This document shows positions 1-5,724 of a DNA stretch of 8,712 nucleotides, piece by piece. Source of the stretch: CAZLLV01 sp964560325 (GTDB taxonomy: Bacteria > Acidobacteriota > Thermoanaerobaculia > Multivoradales > DATKCC01). The notes beneath the pieces were generated by a model. That model saw nothing but the letters and a program-made list of their open reading frames with translations. It was not told the DNA's origin and did no database searches. The DNA lies in contig CAZLLV010000576.1 in assembly GCA_964560325.1 (NCBI GenBank), positions 1 to 8,712 on the forward strand. Reading direction: 5' to 3'. The stretch's first letter is position 1. Each line of letters starts with the position of its first letter. The position numbers and the translations under genes were made by a program.

Positions 1-2
1 TC

Positions 3-2174
3 GTCGCCACCACCGACGCCCGCGCGCTCACCGTCACCCGCACACTCGACGCCGCCGATCGGGTGACCTTCGTCGATTACCCCGACGATGCGCTCGATAC
101 GACCTACACCTGGGATTCCGCACCAGCGGCGTGCGGCGGCACCAGCTTCCCGGTCGGCCGGCTCGGCTCGATCACCCGGAACGGCGCCTCCGTCGATCAC
201 TGCTACGACCGGTTCGGCCGCCAGACGCTCGACGGTGAGCTCGTCTACGCCTGGGACGGCAACGGCAACCGGACCGGCATCACGTATCCTGGGGGCGTGA
301 GCGCCGTCTACGGCTTCGACTTCGCGGATCGCGAGACGAGCCTCTCCGTCACGACGCCGGGCGGAGTGGAGAGCGCCGTCACTGCCGCCAGCTACCTGCC
401 CTCAGGGCCGCTCTCCTCGCTCGCGCTGGGCAGCGGCAGCGTCGAGAGCCACTTCTTCAACGGCCGCTACACCCCGACGGCGATCGAGATCTCGGGAGAC
501 CCGACGGGAGTGGGCGACCGGACCTGGACCTACGCCACTGACCGGGCGGGCAACATCCTCTCCATCGTCGAGACCGCCGGAGGAGCCTGCGCCGGCACTC
601 TGGTTCTGGAGAACCAGACCGTCACGACGACCGAAACCTTCACGGCTTGTGCCGACCTCCAGGCGGGCAACGGCTTCTCCGTGGAGAGCCCGGGGGACGT
701 GCTGTTCGAGGCGGTGGGCAAGATCGTGCTCACCGACGGCTTCTCGGTCGGCTCCGGCGCGAGCTTCGTGGCCGCGACCCTGGGCAGCGCCCCGCCGCTC
801 TCGACCCGGACCTACAAGTACCAAGCGCCGCAGTACTTCCTCACTCTGGCCGACGGCCCCTGGGGCACACTCGATTGGACCTACGACAAGATCGGCAACC
901 GCCTCTCCGAGACGAGGACCGGTGGCAACCCGGACACCTACGTCTACACGAGCAACGGCACCGGCAACACCCCGATCCTCGACCAGGTGACCCTCGGCGT
1001 CGGCGGCACCCGTGACTACACCTGGGGGGCCGCCGGCCACCTGGAAGAGGTCGACGCCGCCGGCAACGTCATCGACTTCGAGAACGACGCCGCCGGGCGG
1101 CTCGCCGGGATCAGCCGAGCCATCGCCTCCGAGGCTGCGGGCTTCACCTATGACGGCAGGAGCTTTCTGACGAGCGCCGCCGCCAGCACCGGCGGCACCG
1201 AGAGCGTCACCCCGCTCTACGACTCCGCCGGCCTCCTCCACGTCCTGCGCCGCAAGGACGCTCCCGCCTCACCCGAAGACCTGATCGTCCACCTCTACCT
1301 CGCCGGCCGCCCGGTCGTCCAGGTGGCGATCGACAGCGGCACCAGCACCGAGACCTGGACCTACCTCACCACCGACCACCTCGGTACCCCGATGGTCGCG
1401 ACCGACGATGCGGGTACCGTGGTGTGGGATGGGGGGATCGAACCATTTGGGACCGACTACCAAGCCGGGACGACCGCGGGAGCCTCCGAGAACGGGATTT
1501 TCCTACGCCTCCCCGGACAGTGGATAGACGAGACTTGGCAGGATGCTGGTTCCGGAGCCGGCGTCTACTACAACGTCCACCGCTGGTACCAACACGGAAC
1601 CGGCTCGTATGCCAGGCCCGATCCTGCGGGGCTCCTGGGCTCCAGTGACTACGACGTGGTGGAGGGTCTACTTCCACCGTACGGCTACGCCGGGTCGAGA
1701 CCGACGGTCTGGAGAGATCCCCTGGGGCTGGAGCCGGCGAGCACGGACTACCTGAACTGCATTCTCAACCCCCTGGACTGTCGGAAGGTCCAAGGGTGCC
1801 GCGATCGTGCGAGGCGCGAGACCGAGCGGCGATTCGGACGTGGCAGTCACAACGATGCTGGCGATGCCTTCCGTCACTGCTATTGGTCTTGCTGCATGGC
1901 GCAGGAAATCGGCTCCGACGAGGCGGAGGATTGGGGGACCGGCCATGAGCAGAACGTGAACAATCCCGCGTGCGAGATGCGGATGGACCTCGCCAACAAC
2001 GCGGCAGGTCGTGGATTCGGACCGAACGGGCCGCCGATGAGCTGCGGTGACCACTGCTCGTTGACACCGCTGGTGATCTCTCCACCTGGGGACTGCTGCC
2101 CGAGAGGCCCTTACTACCAACCCCCCGAGATCCCGCCGCCTGTCTCGCGCTCGGACGTCGGGGGCGGAGTGTAG
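3..2174 (+). CDS. Rhs/YD-repeat protein with cysteine-rich C-terminal payload domain (5' partial)
   Basis: The frame is open to the left edge, and the residues before the first ATG (position 63) already read as a YD repeat, so the gene starts upstream. YD-type repeats run to about position 1350 (e.g. YDRFGRQ, YDKIGNRL). They are interrupted at about 588-786 by a beta-rich inserted domain. The Rhs-associated core end follows at about 1370-1736, with DHLGTP, a degenerate LRLPGQ...YYNVHRWY segment, PDPAGL and DPLGL. In this family the core forms a shell around a variable C-terminal domain, often a toxin released after the DPxGL site. Here that domain (1737-2171, 145 aa) has 11 cysteines and the motifs DAFRHCYW, GHE and MDLANNAAGR, resembling the DUF6973 family. 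Export and toxicity are inferred; no secretion signal is visible because the N-terminus is missing. The Rhs identification is firm, the payload function unknown. Confidence 0.93.
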   Translation, partial: VATTDARALTVTRTLDAADRVTFVDYPDDALDTTYTWDSAPAACGGTSFPVGRLGSITRNGASVDHCYDRFGRQTLDGELVYAWDGNGNRTGITYPGGVSAVYGFDFADRETSLSVTTPGGVESAVTAASYLPSGPLSSLALGSGSVESHFFNGRYTPTAIEISGDPTGVGDRTWTYATDRAGNILSIVETAGGACAGTLVLENQTVTTTETFTACADLQAGNGFSVESPGDVLFEAVGKIVLTDGFSVGSGASFVAATLGSAPPLSTRTYKYQAPQYFLTLADGPWGTLDWTYDKIGNRLSETRTGGNPDTYVYTSNGTGNTPILDQVTLGVGGTRDYTWGAAGHLEEVDAAGNVIDFENDAAGRLAGISRAIASEAAGFTYDGRSFLTSAAASTGGTESVTPLYDSAGLLHVLRRKDAPASPEDLIVHLYLAGRPVVQVAIDSGTSTETWTYLTTDHLGTPMVATDDAGTVVWDGGIEPFGTDYQAGTTAGASENGIFLRLPGQWIDETWQDAGSGAGVYYNVHRWYQHGTGSYARPDPAGLLGSSDYDVVEGLLPPYGYAGSRPTVWRDPLGLEPASTDYLNCILNPLDCRKVQGCRDRARRETERRFGRGSHNDAGDAFRHCYWSCCMAQEIGSDEAEDWGTGHEQNVNNPACEMRMDLANNAAGRGFGPNGPPMSCGDHCSLTPLVISPPGDCCPRGPYYQPPEIPPPVSRSDVGGGV
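588..786 (+). other. Beta-rich domain inserted between YD repeats of the Rhs protein
   Basis: About 66 residues between two normal YD-repeat stretches do not fit the repeat. They begin CAGTLVLENQTV, pass through FTACADLQAGNGFSV and IVLTDGFSVGSG, and end at about FVAATLGS. The alternation of short beta strands with the words 'tF.AC..l.aG.gFsV', 'G.V.F.A' and 'I.L.dGFSV..Ga.F.A' recalls repeat modules seen in secreted proteins of Bacteroidota and Acidobacteriota, sometimes named '3-coathanger stack' domains. I match it from memory of that consensus only. It may be a surface-exposed decoration of the Rhs shell. Two cysteines, at the start and middle of the module, could form a disulfide. Confidence 0.5.
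1737..2171 (+). other. C-terminal payload domain of the Rhs protein, DUF6973-like, 11 cysteines
   Basis: This is the 145-residue segment after the DPLGLEP end of the Rhs core. Its central part carries HNDAGDAFRHCYW, then a GHE, then NNPACEMRMDLANNAAGR, the order of conserved residues I associate with DUF6973 domains (DAFRH-x-YW ... HE ... MD-x-x-NN-x-x-GR). The His, Asp and Glu residues would suit a metal or catalytic site, but no activity is established from the sequence. Eleven cysteines, including two CC pairs, suggest disulfides or metal binding. The tail is proline-rich. About 34 of 145 codons end in A or T by hand count, against about 9 of 113 in a core stretch from 840, consistent with a swapped C-terminus. 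Confidence 0.6.
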
Positions 2175-2190
2175 ACGGGAGCCGGGTGCC

Positions 2191-2586
2191 GTGATTAGGC
2201 GGATTCTTCTGGTCGTCTCTCTTCTCGGCGGCCTTACGGTGGCCGGGATCGTAGGGGCGTGGCTGTACGCCAGCTATACGACTTCCCCAAGGAGCTGGCC
2301 CCTCGAGGAGTTTTCTCCTTCCGCGTGGCAGTCATCGCCGCCGCAGGAGCGGTATGTCTTTTACCGGGATCTGGCGAGAGCCGGGCGGCTAGAGGGTGCC
2401 ACCAGGCAAGAGGTGATCGACCTGCTGGGGCCGCCTGGTTTCGAGGCTCCTGGGGGACGCTACATGACCTACGTAGTCAAGCATGCGGAACCTGGAGAGT
2501 GGTCCTTCGATTCGATCTATATCTTGGATGTCCGATTCGACCCGACTACTTCCAAGGTCCGAGACTACCTGATCCGCGGCGATTAG
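2191..2586 (+). CDS. Small membrane-anchored protein with BamE/SmpA-like region; candidate partner or immunity protein of the Rhs payload
   Basis: A 131-aa protein with a GTG start 16 bp after the Rhs stop; the nearby purine run (gacggga) is a weak ribosome binding site. Residues 5-28 form one hydrophobic segment after MIRR, an uncleaved anchor or signal peptide, with no lipobox cysteine. The rest should lie outside the cytoplasm. Residues 68-130 (LEGATRQEVIDLLGPP, then YMTYVV, then a beta strand ILDVRFD and KVRDYLIRGD) follow the pattern of BamE/SmpA/OmlA-like and BLIP-like folds: a helix ending LG-x-P and antiparallel strands. Position directly behind an Rhs payload is where immunity genes usually sit, and about 39 of 131 codons end in A/T, matching the payload rather than the neighbours. 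Immunity is inference; it could be an unrelated small lipoprotein-like protein. That it is a real gene is likely. Confidence 0.75.
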   Translation: MIRRILLVVSLLGGLTVAGIVGAWLYASYTTSPRSWPLEEFSPSAWQSSPPQERYVFYRDLARAGRLEGATRQEVIDLLGPPGFEAPGGRYMTYVVKHAEPGEWSFDSIYILDVRFDPTTSKVRDYLIRGD

Positions 2587-2672
2587 CCCAGCGGCAGCAC
2601 CTCCGGGCCGTAGCCGAGAGCGGCTTGACCAAGCGAGCCAGCCCGCGAGTTCCGCTCGGGCCGCCTCGGCGG

Positions 2673-2678
2673 TATCAT
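2673..2678 (+). promoter_or_regulatory. Possible -10 element (TATCAT) of the Uma2-family gene
   Basis: TATCAT stands out in GC-rich sequence 22 bp before the ATG at 2700 and matches four of six positions of TATAAT. The hexamer 17 bp upstream (2650-2655, TTCCGC) is a poor -35, so this is a weak call. The 113 bp between the preceding gene and this one hold nothing else that I can support. Confidence 0.3.
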
Positions 2679-2699
2679 TCGGGTGGAGGCACTTCAGCC

Positions 2700-3266
2700 A
2701 TGGCCGTACTCGACCCACCGCGCAAGCACCGCCACTTCACCGCCGACGAGGTTCTGCGGATGGTGGAGACCGGCATCCTGTCGGAGGACGAGCCCGTGGA
2801 GCTGCTGGAAGGAGAGCTGGTCGTCGTGAGCCCGCAAGGACCCGAGCATCAGACCGTCACCGAGCGCCTCCGCCGCCGCCTCGAAGCGGCCTACGGCGAC
2901 CGGTTCCACGCCCGGACCCACTCCACCATCCAGGCGGCCGAGGACAGTCTGCCCGATCCCGACGTCGCGATCCTCCGGGGCCAGGTCGACGACTACCTGC
3001 ACCGGCTCCCGGTCGGCACCGACCTGGTCCTGGCCGTCGAGGTCTCCCACACCACGCAGGCGGCCGACCGCAGGAAGGCGGAGCTTTACGCGCGCTCGGG
3101 CGTTCCCATCTACTGGCTCCTCGACCTCGCCGCCCGCCGCCTCGAGGTCCGCTCCCACCCCCTTTCCGAGGGCGAGTACGCCGAGCGGCGCACCTACGAA
3201 GAGGACGGCGAGGTTCCGATCCCCGAGACGGAATCCTCTCTTCTCGTCCGCGATCTCCTGCCCTGA
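2700..3266 (+). CDS. Uma2 family (DUF820) PD-(D/E)XK nuclease-fold protein
   Basis: A 188-aa protein of typical Uma2 length. The ATG at 2700 is chosen because GGAGG (2685-2689) lies 10 nt upstream and the family N-terminus (FTADEVLRM, then PVELLEGELVVVSP) begins right after. The nuclease-fold landmarks are present in order: LPDPDVAIL with Asp88, the AVEVSHTT strand with Glu114, and the DRRKAELYARSGVPIYWLLDL helix with Asp123, Lys126 and Tyr130. The family is abundant in Cyanobacteria, Acidobacteriota and other large genomes, where it is often annotated as a putative restriction endonuclease; its physiological role is not settled. It stands alone, with the regulator downstream facing it. Family call is firm; nuclease activity is only predicted. 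Confidence 0.92.
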   Translation: MAVLDPPRKHRHFTADEVLRMVETGILSEDEPVELLEGELVVVSPQGPEHQTVTERLRRRLEAAYGDRFHARTHSTIQAAEDSLPDPDVAILRGQVDDYLHRLPVGTDLVLAVEVSHTTQAADRRKAELYARSGVPIYWLLDLAARRLEVRSHPLSEGEYAERRTYEEDGEVPIPETESSLLVRDLLP

Positions 3267-3269
3267 CCC

Positions 3270-3283
3270 GCCGGCGCGCCGGC
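3270..3283. terminator. GC palindrome between convergent genes, possible bidirectional terminator
   Basis: GCCGGCGCGCCGGC is a perfect 14-bp palindrome starting 4 bp after the Uma2-gene stop, in the 43-bp gap before the end of the convergent regulator gene. It would fold as a 5-bp stem with a GCGC loop on either strand. There is no T-tract on either side, so intrinsic termination is uncertain; such palindromes are also common by chance at this GC content. Confidence 0.3.
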
Positions 3284-3309
3284 CGTGCCCGGCCCGGTGC
3301 CGTCGGTCG

Positions 3310-3666
3310 TCATGGCCGCCCCCCCGCCCGGAGACGGTCCAGGATCGTCTCGATGAGCCGGATCGCGACCTCGGTGTCGAGACGACCGACGTCCTGACTC
3401 GCCAACTCCCTCTCCAGCACCTCGGTCACGTGCTCCGTCATCTGCTCGCTCGCCCGGACGAGGTCCATCAGGGGGATGTCGAGGACCCGGGCGATCGACC
3501 GGAGGTCGTCGAACGTGGGAGAGAGCTCGCCGTTCTCGATCTTCGACACCCGGTTCTTGCTCAGGTCGGCTCGCCTCTGCAGCTCGTCCTGCCTGAGCCC
3601 TCGGATGGAGCGCCACAACCGGATGGTCTGGCCGACGGCCTGCGCCTTCGGATCGCCCTTCGCCAT
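3310..3666 (-). CDS. XRE-family helix-turn-helix transcriptional regulator
   Basis: A 118-aa protein starting MAKGDPKAQ. An HTH_3/Cro-C1 type domain spans about residues 13-68: GQTIRLWRSIRGLRQDELQ (helices 1-2), RRADLSKNRVSKIENGE (recognition helix with the typical S-x-x-E-N-G end), then TFDDLRSIARVLDIPLMDLV. Residues 75-115 are a charged, probably helical tail that may mediate dimerisation. A longer reading from 3738 is possible, but a strong promoter ends exactly at the ATG at 3666, so I choose the shorter form. No Shine-Dalgarno sequence precedes it, consistent with a leaderless message. Targets are unknown; the palindrome just upstream of its promoter suggests autoregulation. It is convergent with the Uma2 gene. 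Confidence 0.88.
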   Translation of the reverse strand: MAKGDPKAQAVGQTIRLWRSIRGLRQDELQRRADLSKNRVSKIENGELSPTFDDLRSIARVLDIPLMDLVRASEQMTEHVTEVLERELASQDVGRLDTEVAIRLIETILDRLRAGGRP

Positions 3667-3672
3667 GGCCCG

Positions 3673-3701
3673 TTTATACGGAAACGAGTGCCTGTTGGCA
3701 A
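3673..3701 (-). promoter_or_regulatory. Sigma70-like promoter of the XRE gene, predicted leaderless start
   Basis: On the minus strand TTGCCA (3696-3701) and TATAAA (3673-3678) are separated by exactly 17 bp (3679-3695), each matching five of six consensus positions. Six bases separate the -10 from the ATG (3664-3666), so the expected transcription start falls on the A of the start codon at 3666. This would give a message with no 5' leader. Confidence 0.7.
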
Positions 3702-3707
3702 GCGTAA

Positions 3708-3723
3708 GTTCTTTGATAAGAAC
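3708..3723. promoter_or_regulatory. Inverted repeat GTTCTT-TGAT-AAGAAC, candidate operator
   Basis: A perfect 6-bp inverted repeat with a 4-bp spacer lies 6 bp upstream of the -35 of the XRE gene. It is notably AT-rich for this genome and of a size suited to a dimeric XRE regulator, so it could be an autoregulatory operator or activator site. Binding is inference from position and symmetry. Confidence 0.45.
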
Positions 3724-3910
3724 ATCTTGCGGGGTCACTATTCGCTCGGACGGGGACCTCTCCCGCTCGTCGGGGGCGATGGGAGGTGAAATGTCCCCTT
3801 TCGAGCGATTCTCGACCGGGGGATCGAACTGCGATTTCTTTCGCCCCGAGGGGCGATCGGCGGGGGGGATGGGGGACCGGCGGGGTGGGACCGGCCGAGG
3901 CGAGCGTGCG
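3724..3910. other. Region without a supported gene, upstream of the XRE gene
   Basis: Between the regulator's upstream palindrome and the hairpin after the OmpA-like gene I see no convincing coding frame on either strand. The stretch holds G-runs and one short perfect hairpin at 3842-3855 (CGCCCC/GGGGCG), flanked on its plus-strand 5' side by TTTCTTT. The T-rich side is on the wrong side for a plus-strand terminator, and on the minus strand it reads as A-rich after the stem, so I do not call a terminator. Confidence 0.4.
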
Positions 3911-3940
3911 GCGGCGCCGGAGCGGTCGCTCCGACGCCGC
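3911..3940 (-). terminator. Strong hairpin after the OmpA-like gene, likely terminator stem
   Basis: Positions 3911-3916 pair with 3935-3940 and 3918-3923 with 3928-3933, with one C/A mismatch (3917/3934) and a 4-nt loop (3924-3927). This gives a 12-bp, almost wholly GC stem. It begins 18 nt past the lipoprotein stop codon. No T-tract follows on the minus strand, so it may act as a weak intrinsic terminator or a 3'-end protecting stem. Confidence 0.5.
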
Positions 3941-3958
3941 TGATCCCGAAGGATCGAG

Positions 3959-4588
3959 CTACGCCAGCACCACCAGCACGACGCGCCGGTTCTGGGCGCG
4001 GCCGTCGCGGCTGCCGTTGTCGGAGATCGGCTCGGCTTCGCCGTAGGAGATGACCGAGATCCGGTGGAGCGGGATTCCGTGCTCCCGGTTCAGGTAGAGG
4101 CGCACCGCTTCGGCCCGCTCGAGGCCGAGCTCGTAGTTGTACTCGTTCGAGCCGGTGGCGTCGGTGTGGCCCTGGATCTCGACGTAGACGTTGCGGTCGT
4201 AGCTCGCCTTGAGCTGCGCGGCGAACTCGTCGAGCGCCGCCTGCGCCGAGTCGGAGAGCTCGGCCTGGTCGAAGCCGAAGCGCACGCGATCGTCGGTGAG
4301 GACGGTCTCGAACAGGAGCTTGCCTTCGGCTAGCTTGCCGGCAGCCTCGGCGCGCTCGAGCGCCTCCTGGGCGGTCTTCGAGACCTCGCCGATCCGCCGC
4401 TCGTTGGCGCCGACCTTCTCGTTGGTCTGGCGGATCTCGGTCTGGTTCTCTTCGACCTGGGTCTCGACGTCGTCGACGCGCGTGTGGACGGCGCCGGTCT
4501 CCTGCTGGACGTACTTCTTCGTGGCGCAACCGGACGTCGCGAGGGCGACGACGGCGAGAAGGACGGGAATGACAGTCGCTCGGCTCAT
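3959..4588 (-). CDS. OmpA-family peptidoglycan-binding lipoprotein with coiled-coil stalk
   Basis: A 209-aa protein; the ATG at 4588 is preceded by GAGGAGG (4597-4603) with 8-nt spacing. Residues 1-20 are a signal peptide ending LATSG before Cys21, a lipobox-like site, so it is probably lipidated. Residues 30-90 are polar and heptad-like (VDDVETQVEENQTEIRQ...), predicted coiled coil. Residues 100-209 are an OmpA C-terminal domain: VRFGFDQAEL, GHTDATGSNEYN, GLERAEAVRLYL and AQNRRVVLVV. Asp143 and Arg158 match the residues that bind diaminopimelate in OmpA-type domains. It likely links an outer membrane to peptidoglycan, resembling Pal but with a longer stalk and no beta barrel. It lies 92 bp downstream of the VWFA gene on the same strand. 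Confidence 0.9.
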   Translation of the reverse strand: MSRATVIPVLLAVVALATSGCATKKYVQQETGAVHTRVDDVETQVEENQTEIRQTNEKVGANERRIGEVSKTAQEALERAEAAGKLAEGKLLFETVLTDDRVRFGFDQAELSDSAQAALDEFAAQLKASYDRNVYVEIQGHTDATGSNEYNYELGLERAEAVRLYLNREHGIPLHRISVISYGEAEPISDNGSRDGRAQNRRVVLVVLA

Positions 4589-4680
4589 CGGAATGGCCTC
4601 CTCGTGGTGTAGGTGGATCGAGTCCTGCCGGACGGCGGGCGATTGCAAGGCGCGCGCCGCGACATATCGACGATAGTCTA

Positions 4681-5670
4681 TCAGTTCCCGGCCGGCGCGA
4701 AGCCCGTGTACCCCGTGCGGTGGGTCAGCGTGTGGCGGTAGGGGAGCGCGACCTCGATCCGGATCGGGTGGTAGGTGCGCGCCCCCTCGGCGGCGGTGGT
4801 GAAGGCGAGCACGTAGCGGCTGCGCAGATCCTCGACCATCTCCGAGACCGCCGCCTCCGCCTCCGTTTCGTCCGCCACCTCGAAGTACCGGCCGCCGGTG
4901 CGCTCCGCGAGGCTCGCGAGAAGGTCGGCGTACAGGTACTCGCCCTCCTCGCCGCCTCGGCGCGCGCCCCCCGGGCCGGCGGCCGAGAGGGCGATCACGT
5001 AGACCGGCAGGCGCGCCTCGCGCACGATCCGCACCGACTCCTCGGGCGCGAGCGCGCTCGCGTTGTCGAGACCGTCGGTCACCAGCACCGCGACCCGCTG
5101 ACCGGCCCGGCCGCCCTCGGAGATCTCGGGCAGCAGCGACACCGCGTCGTGCAGCGCGGTCGTGCCGTACCCCTCCCACAGATCCATGGCTTCGCCCAGG
5201 GCACCGGTGTCGGCGGTGAAGGGCACGTCGATCCGCAGGCGGCCGCCGGCGAAGGTCGCGAGCGCCACCCGGTCGTCCTCGCGGGCGCTCTCGAGCAGCG
5301 TCGCGAGCGCCCGCCGGCTCGCCTCGAGCTTGCCGCCGTTCGCGATGCTGCCGGAGAGGTCCTGGAGGTAGACGACCGAGAGCGGCACGTCGCTCCCCAG
5401 GTCGAGCTCCTCGACCGGCACGCGGCGCTCGTCGACGAACAGGCGGAAGTCGTCCCGCCCGAGCCCTTCGACGTGCCCCTGCCGGGCCCGCACCACGACC
5501 GGGACGAGCACCCAGGAGACCGAAACGCTCTCCCCGAAGCTCGGCGTCTCCCCGAGCGCTTGCTCGGCGGGCGGCTCGGACGGCGGCTGGGCGGGCATCC
5601 CGGCGCCCGCGGCGGCGAGCGCCAGGGCGGCCGAGAGGACGAGGACGGGGTGGGGTGGTGGTGGGCGCAT
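4681..5670 (-). CDS. Secreted VWFA-domain protein (acidobacterial VWFA-related type)
   Basis: A 329-aa protein. The ATG at 5670 begins MRPPPPHPVL followed by a hydrophobic stretch (residues 9-24) and a proline-rich segment with a plausible cleavage site near residue 27 (GMPAQP), indicating export. Residues 50-92 (VSWVLVPVVVRARQGHVEGL...DDFRLFVDERRVPVEELD) match the beta region that precedes the VWFA domain in proteins named 'VWFA-related acidobacterial domain' (TIGR03436). The VWFA domain, about 95-290, has a complete MIDAS metal site: DLSGS (Asp104, Ser106, Ser108), Thr171 in GTTALHD, and Asp199 in VTDGLDN. Such proteins are thought to mediate metal-dependent protein binding at the cell envelope; the ligand is unknown. 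No clear Shine-Dalgarno is visible before the ATG. The stop is 92 bp from the OmpA-like lipoprotein, suggesting joint function. Confidence 0.9.
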   Translation of the reverse strand: MRPPPPHPVLVLSAALALAAAGAGMPAQPPSEPPAEQALGETPSFGESVSVSWVLVPVVVRARQGHVEGLGRDDFRLFVDERRVPVEELDLGSDVPLSVVYLQDLSGSIANGGKLEASRRALATLLESAREDDRVALATFAGGRLRIDVPFTADTGALGEAMDLWEGYGTTALHDAVSLLPEISEGGRAGQRVAVLVTDGLDNASALAPEESVRIVREARLPVYVIALSAAGPGGARRGGEEGEYLYADLLASLAERTGGRYFEVADETEAEAAVSEMVEDLRSRYVLAFTTAAEGARTYHPIRIEVALPYRHTLTHRTGYTGFAPAGN

Positions 5671-5691
5671 GGTCGGAGACGGGGCCGGTGT

Positions 5692-5697
5692 TAGCCT
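5692..5697 (+). promoter_or_regulatory. Possible extended -10 element (TGtTAGCCT) of the small cysteine protein gene
   Basis: The 54-bp gap between the divergent VWFA and 79-aa genes contains TGTTAGCCT (5689-5697), an extended -10-like string 27 bp before the ATG at 5725. No recognisable -35 accompanies it. The same gap must also hold the VWFA promoter, for which I see no good match. Confidence 0.3.
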
Positions 5698-5724
5698 AGA
5701 GTCTGCCCCGCCGGGGATCTTGCC

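Noticed and set aside
402..1241. 280-codon open frame opposite the Rhs gene
   Set aside because: Its composition is typical of antisense frames in GC-rich genes, and the Rhs repeats on the plus strand are unmistakable.
2625..2630. TTGACC as a -35 for the Uma2 gene
   Set aside because: It is 42 bp from the TATCAT candidate, and nothing resembling a -10 lies 16-18 bp downstream.
2259..2699. Longer N-terminus for the Uma2 gene starting at 2259
   Set aside because: That extension overlaps the 131-aa gene out of frame, has no family similarity, and a good Shine-Dalgarno supports the ATG at 2700.
3667..3738. Longer start of the XRE regulator
   Set aside because: The 24 extra residues would span the promoter and the palindrome, and lie outside the usual HTH domain.
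3842..3855. CGCCCC/GGGGCG hairpin next to TTTCTTT as an intrinsic terminator
   Set aside because: The T-run precedes the stem on the plus strand and reads as A-rich after it on the minus strand, so it fits neither direction.
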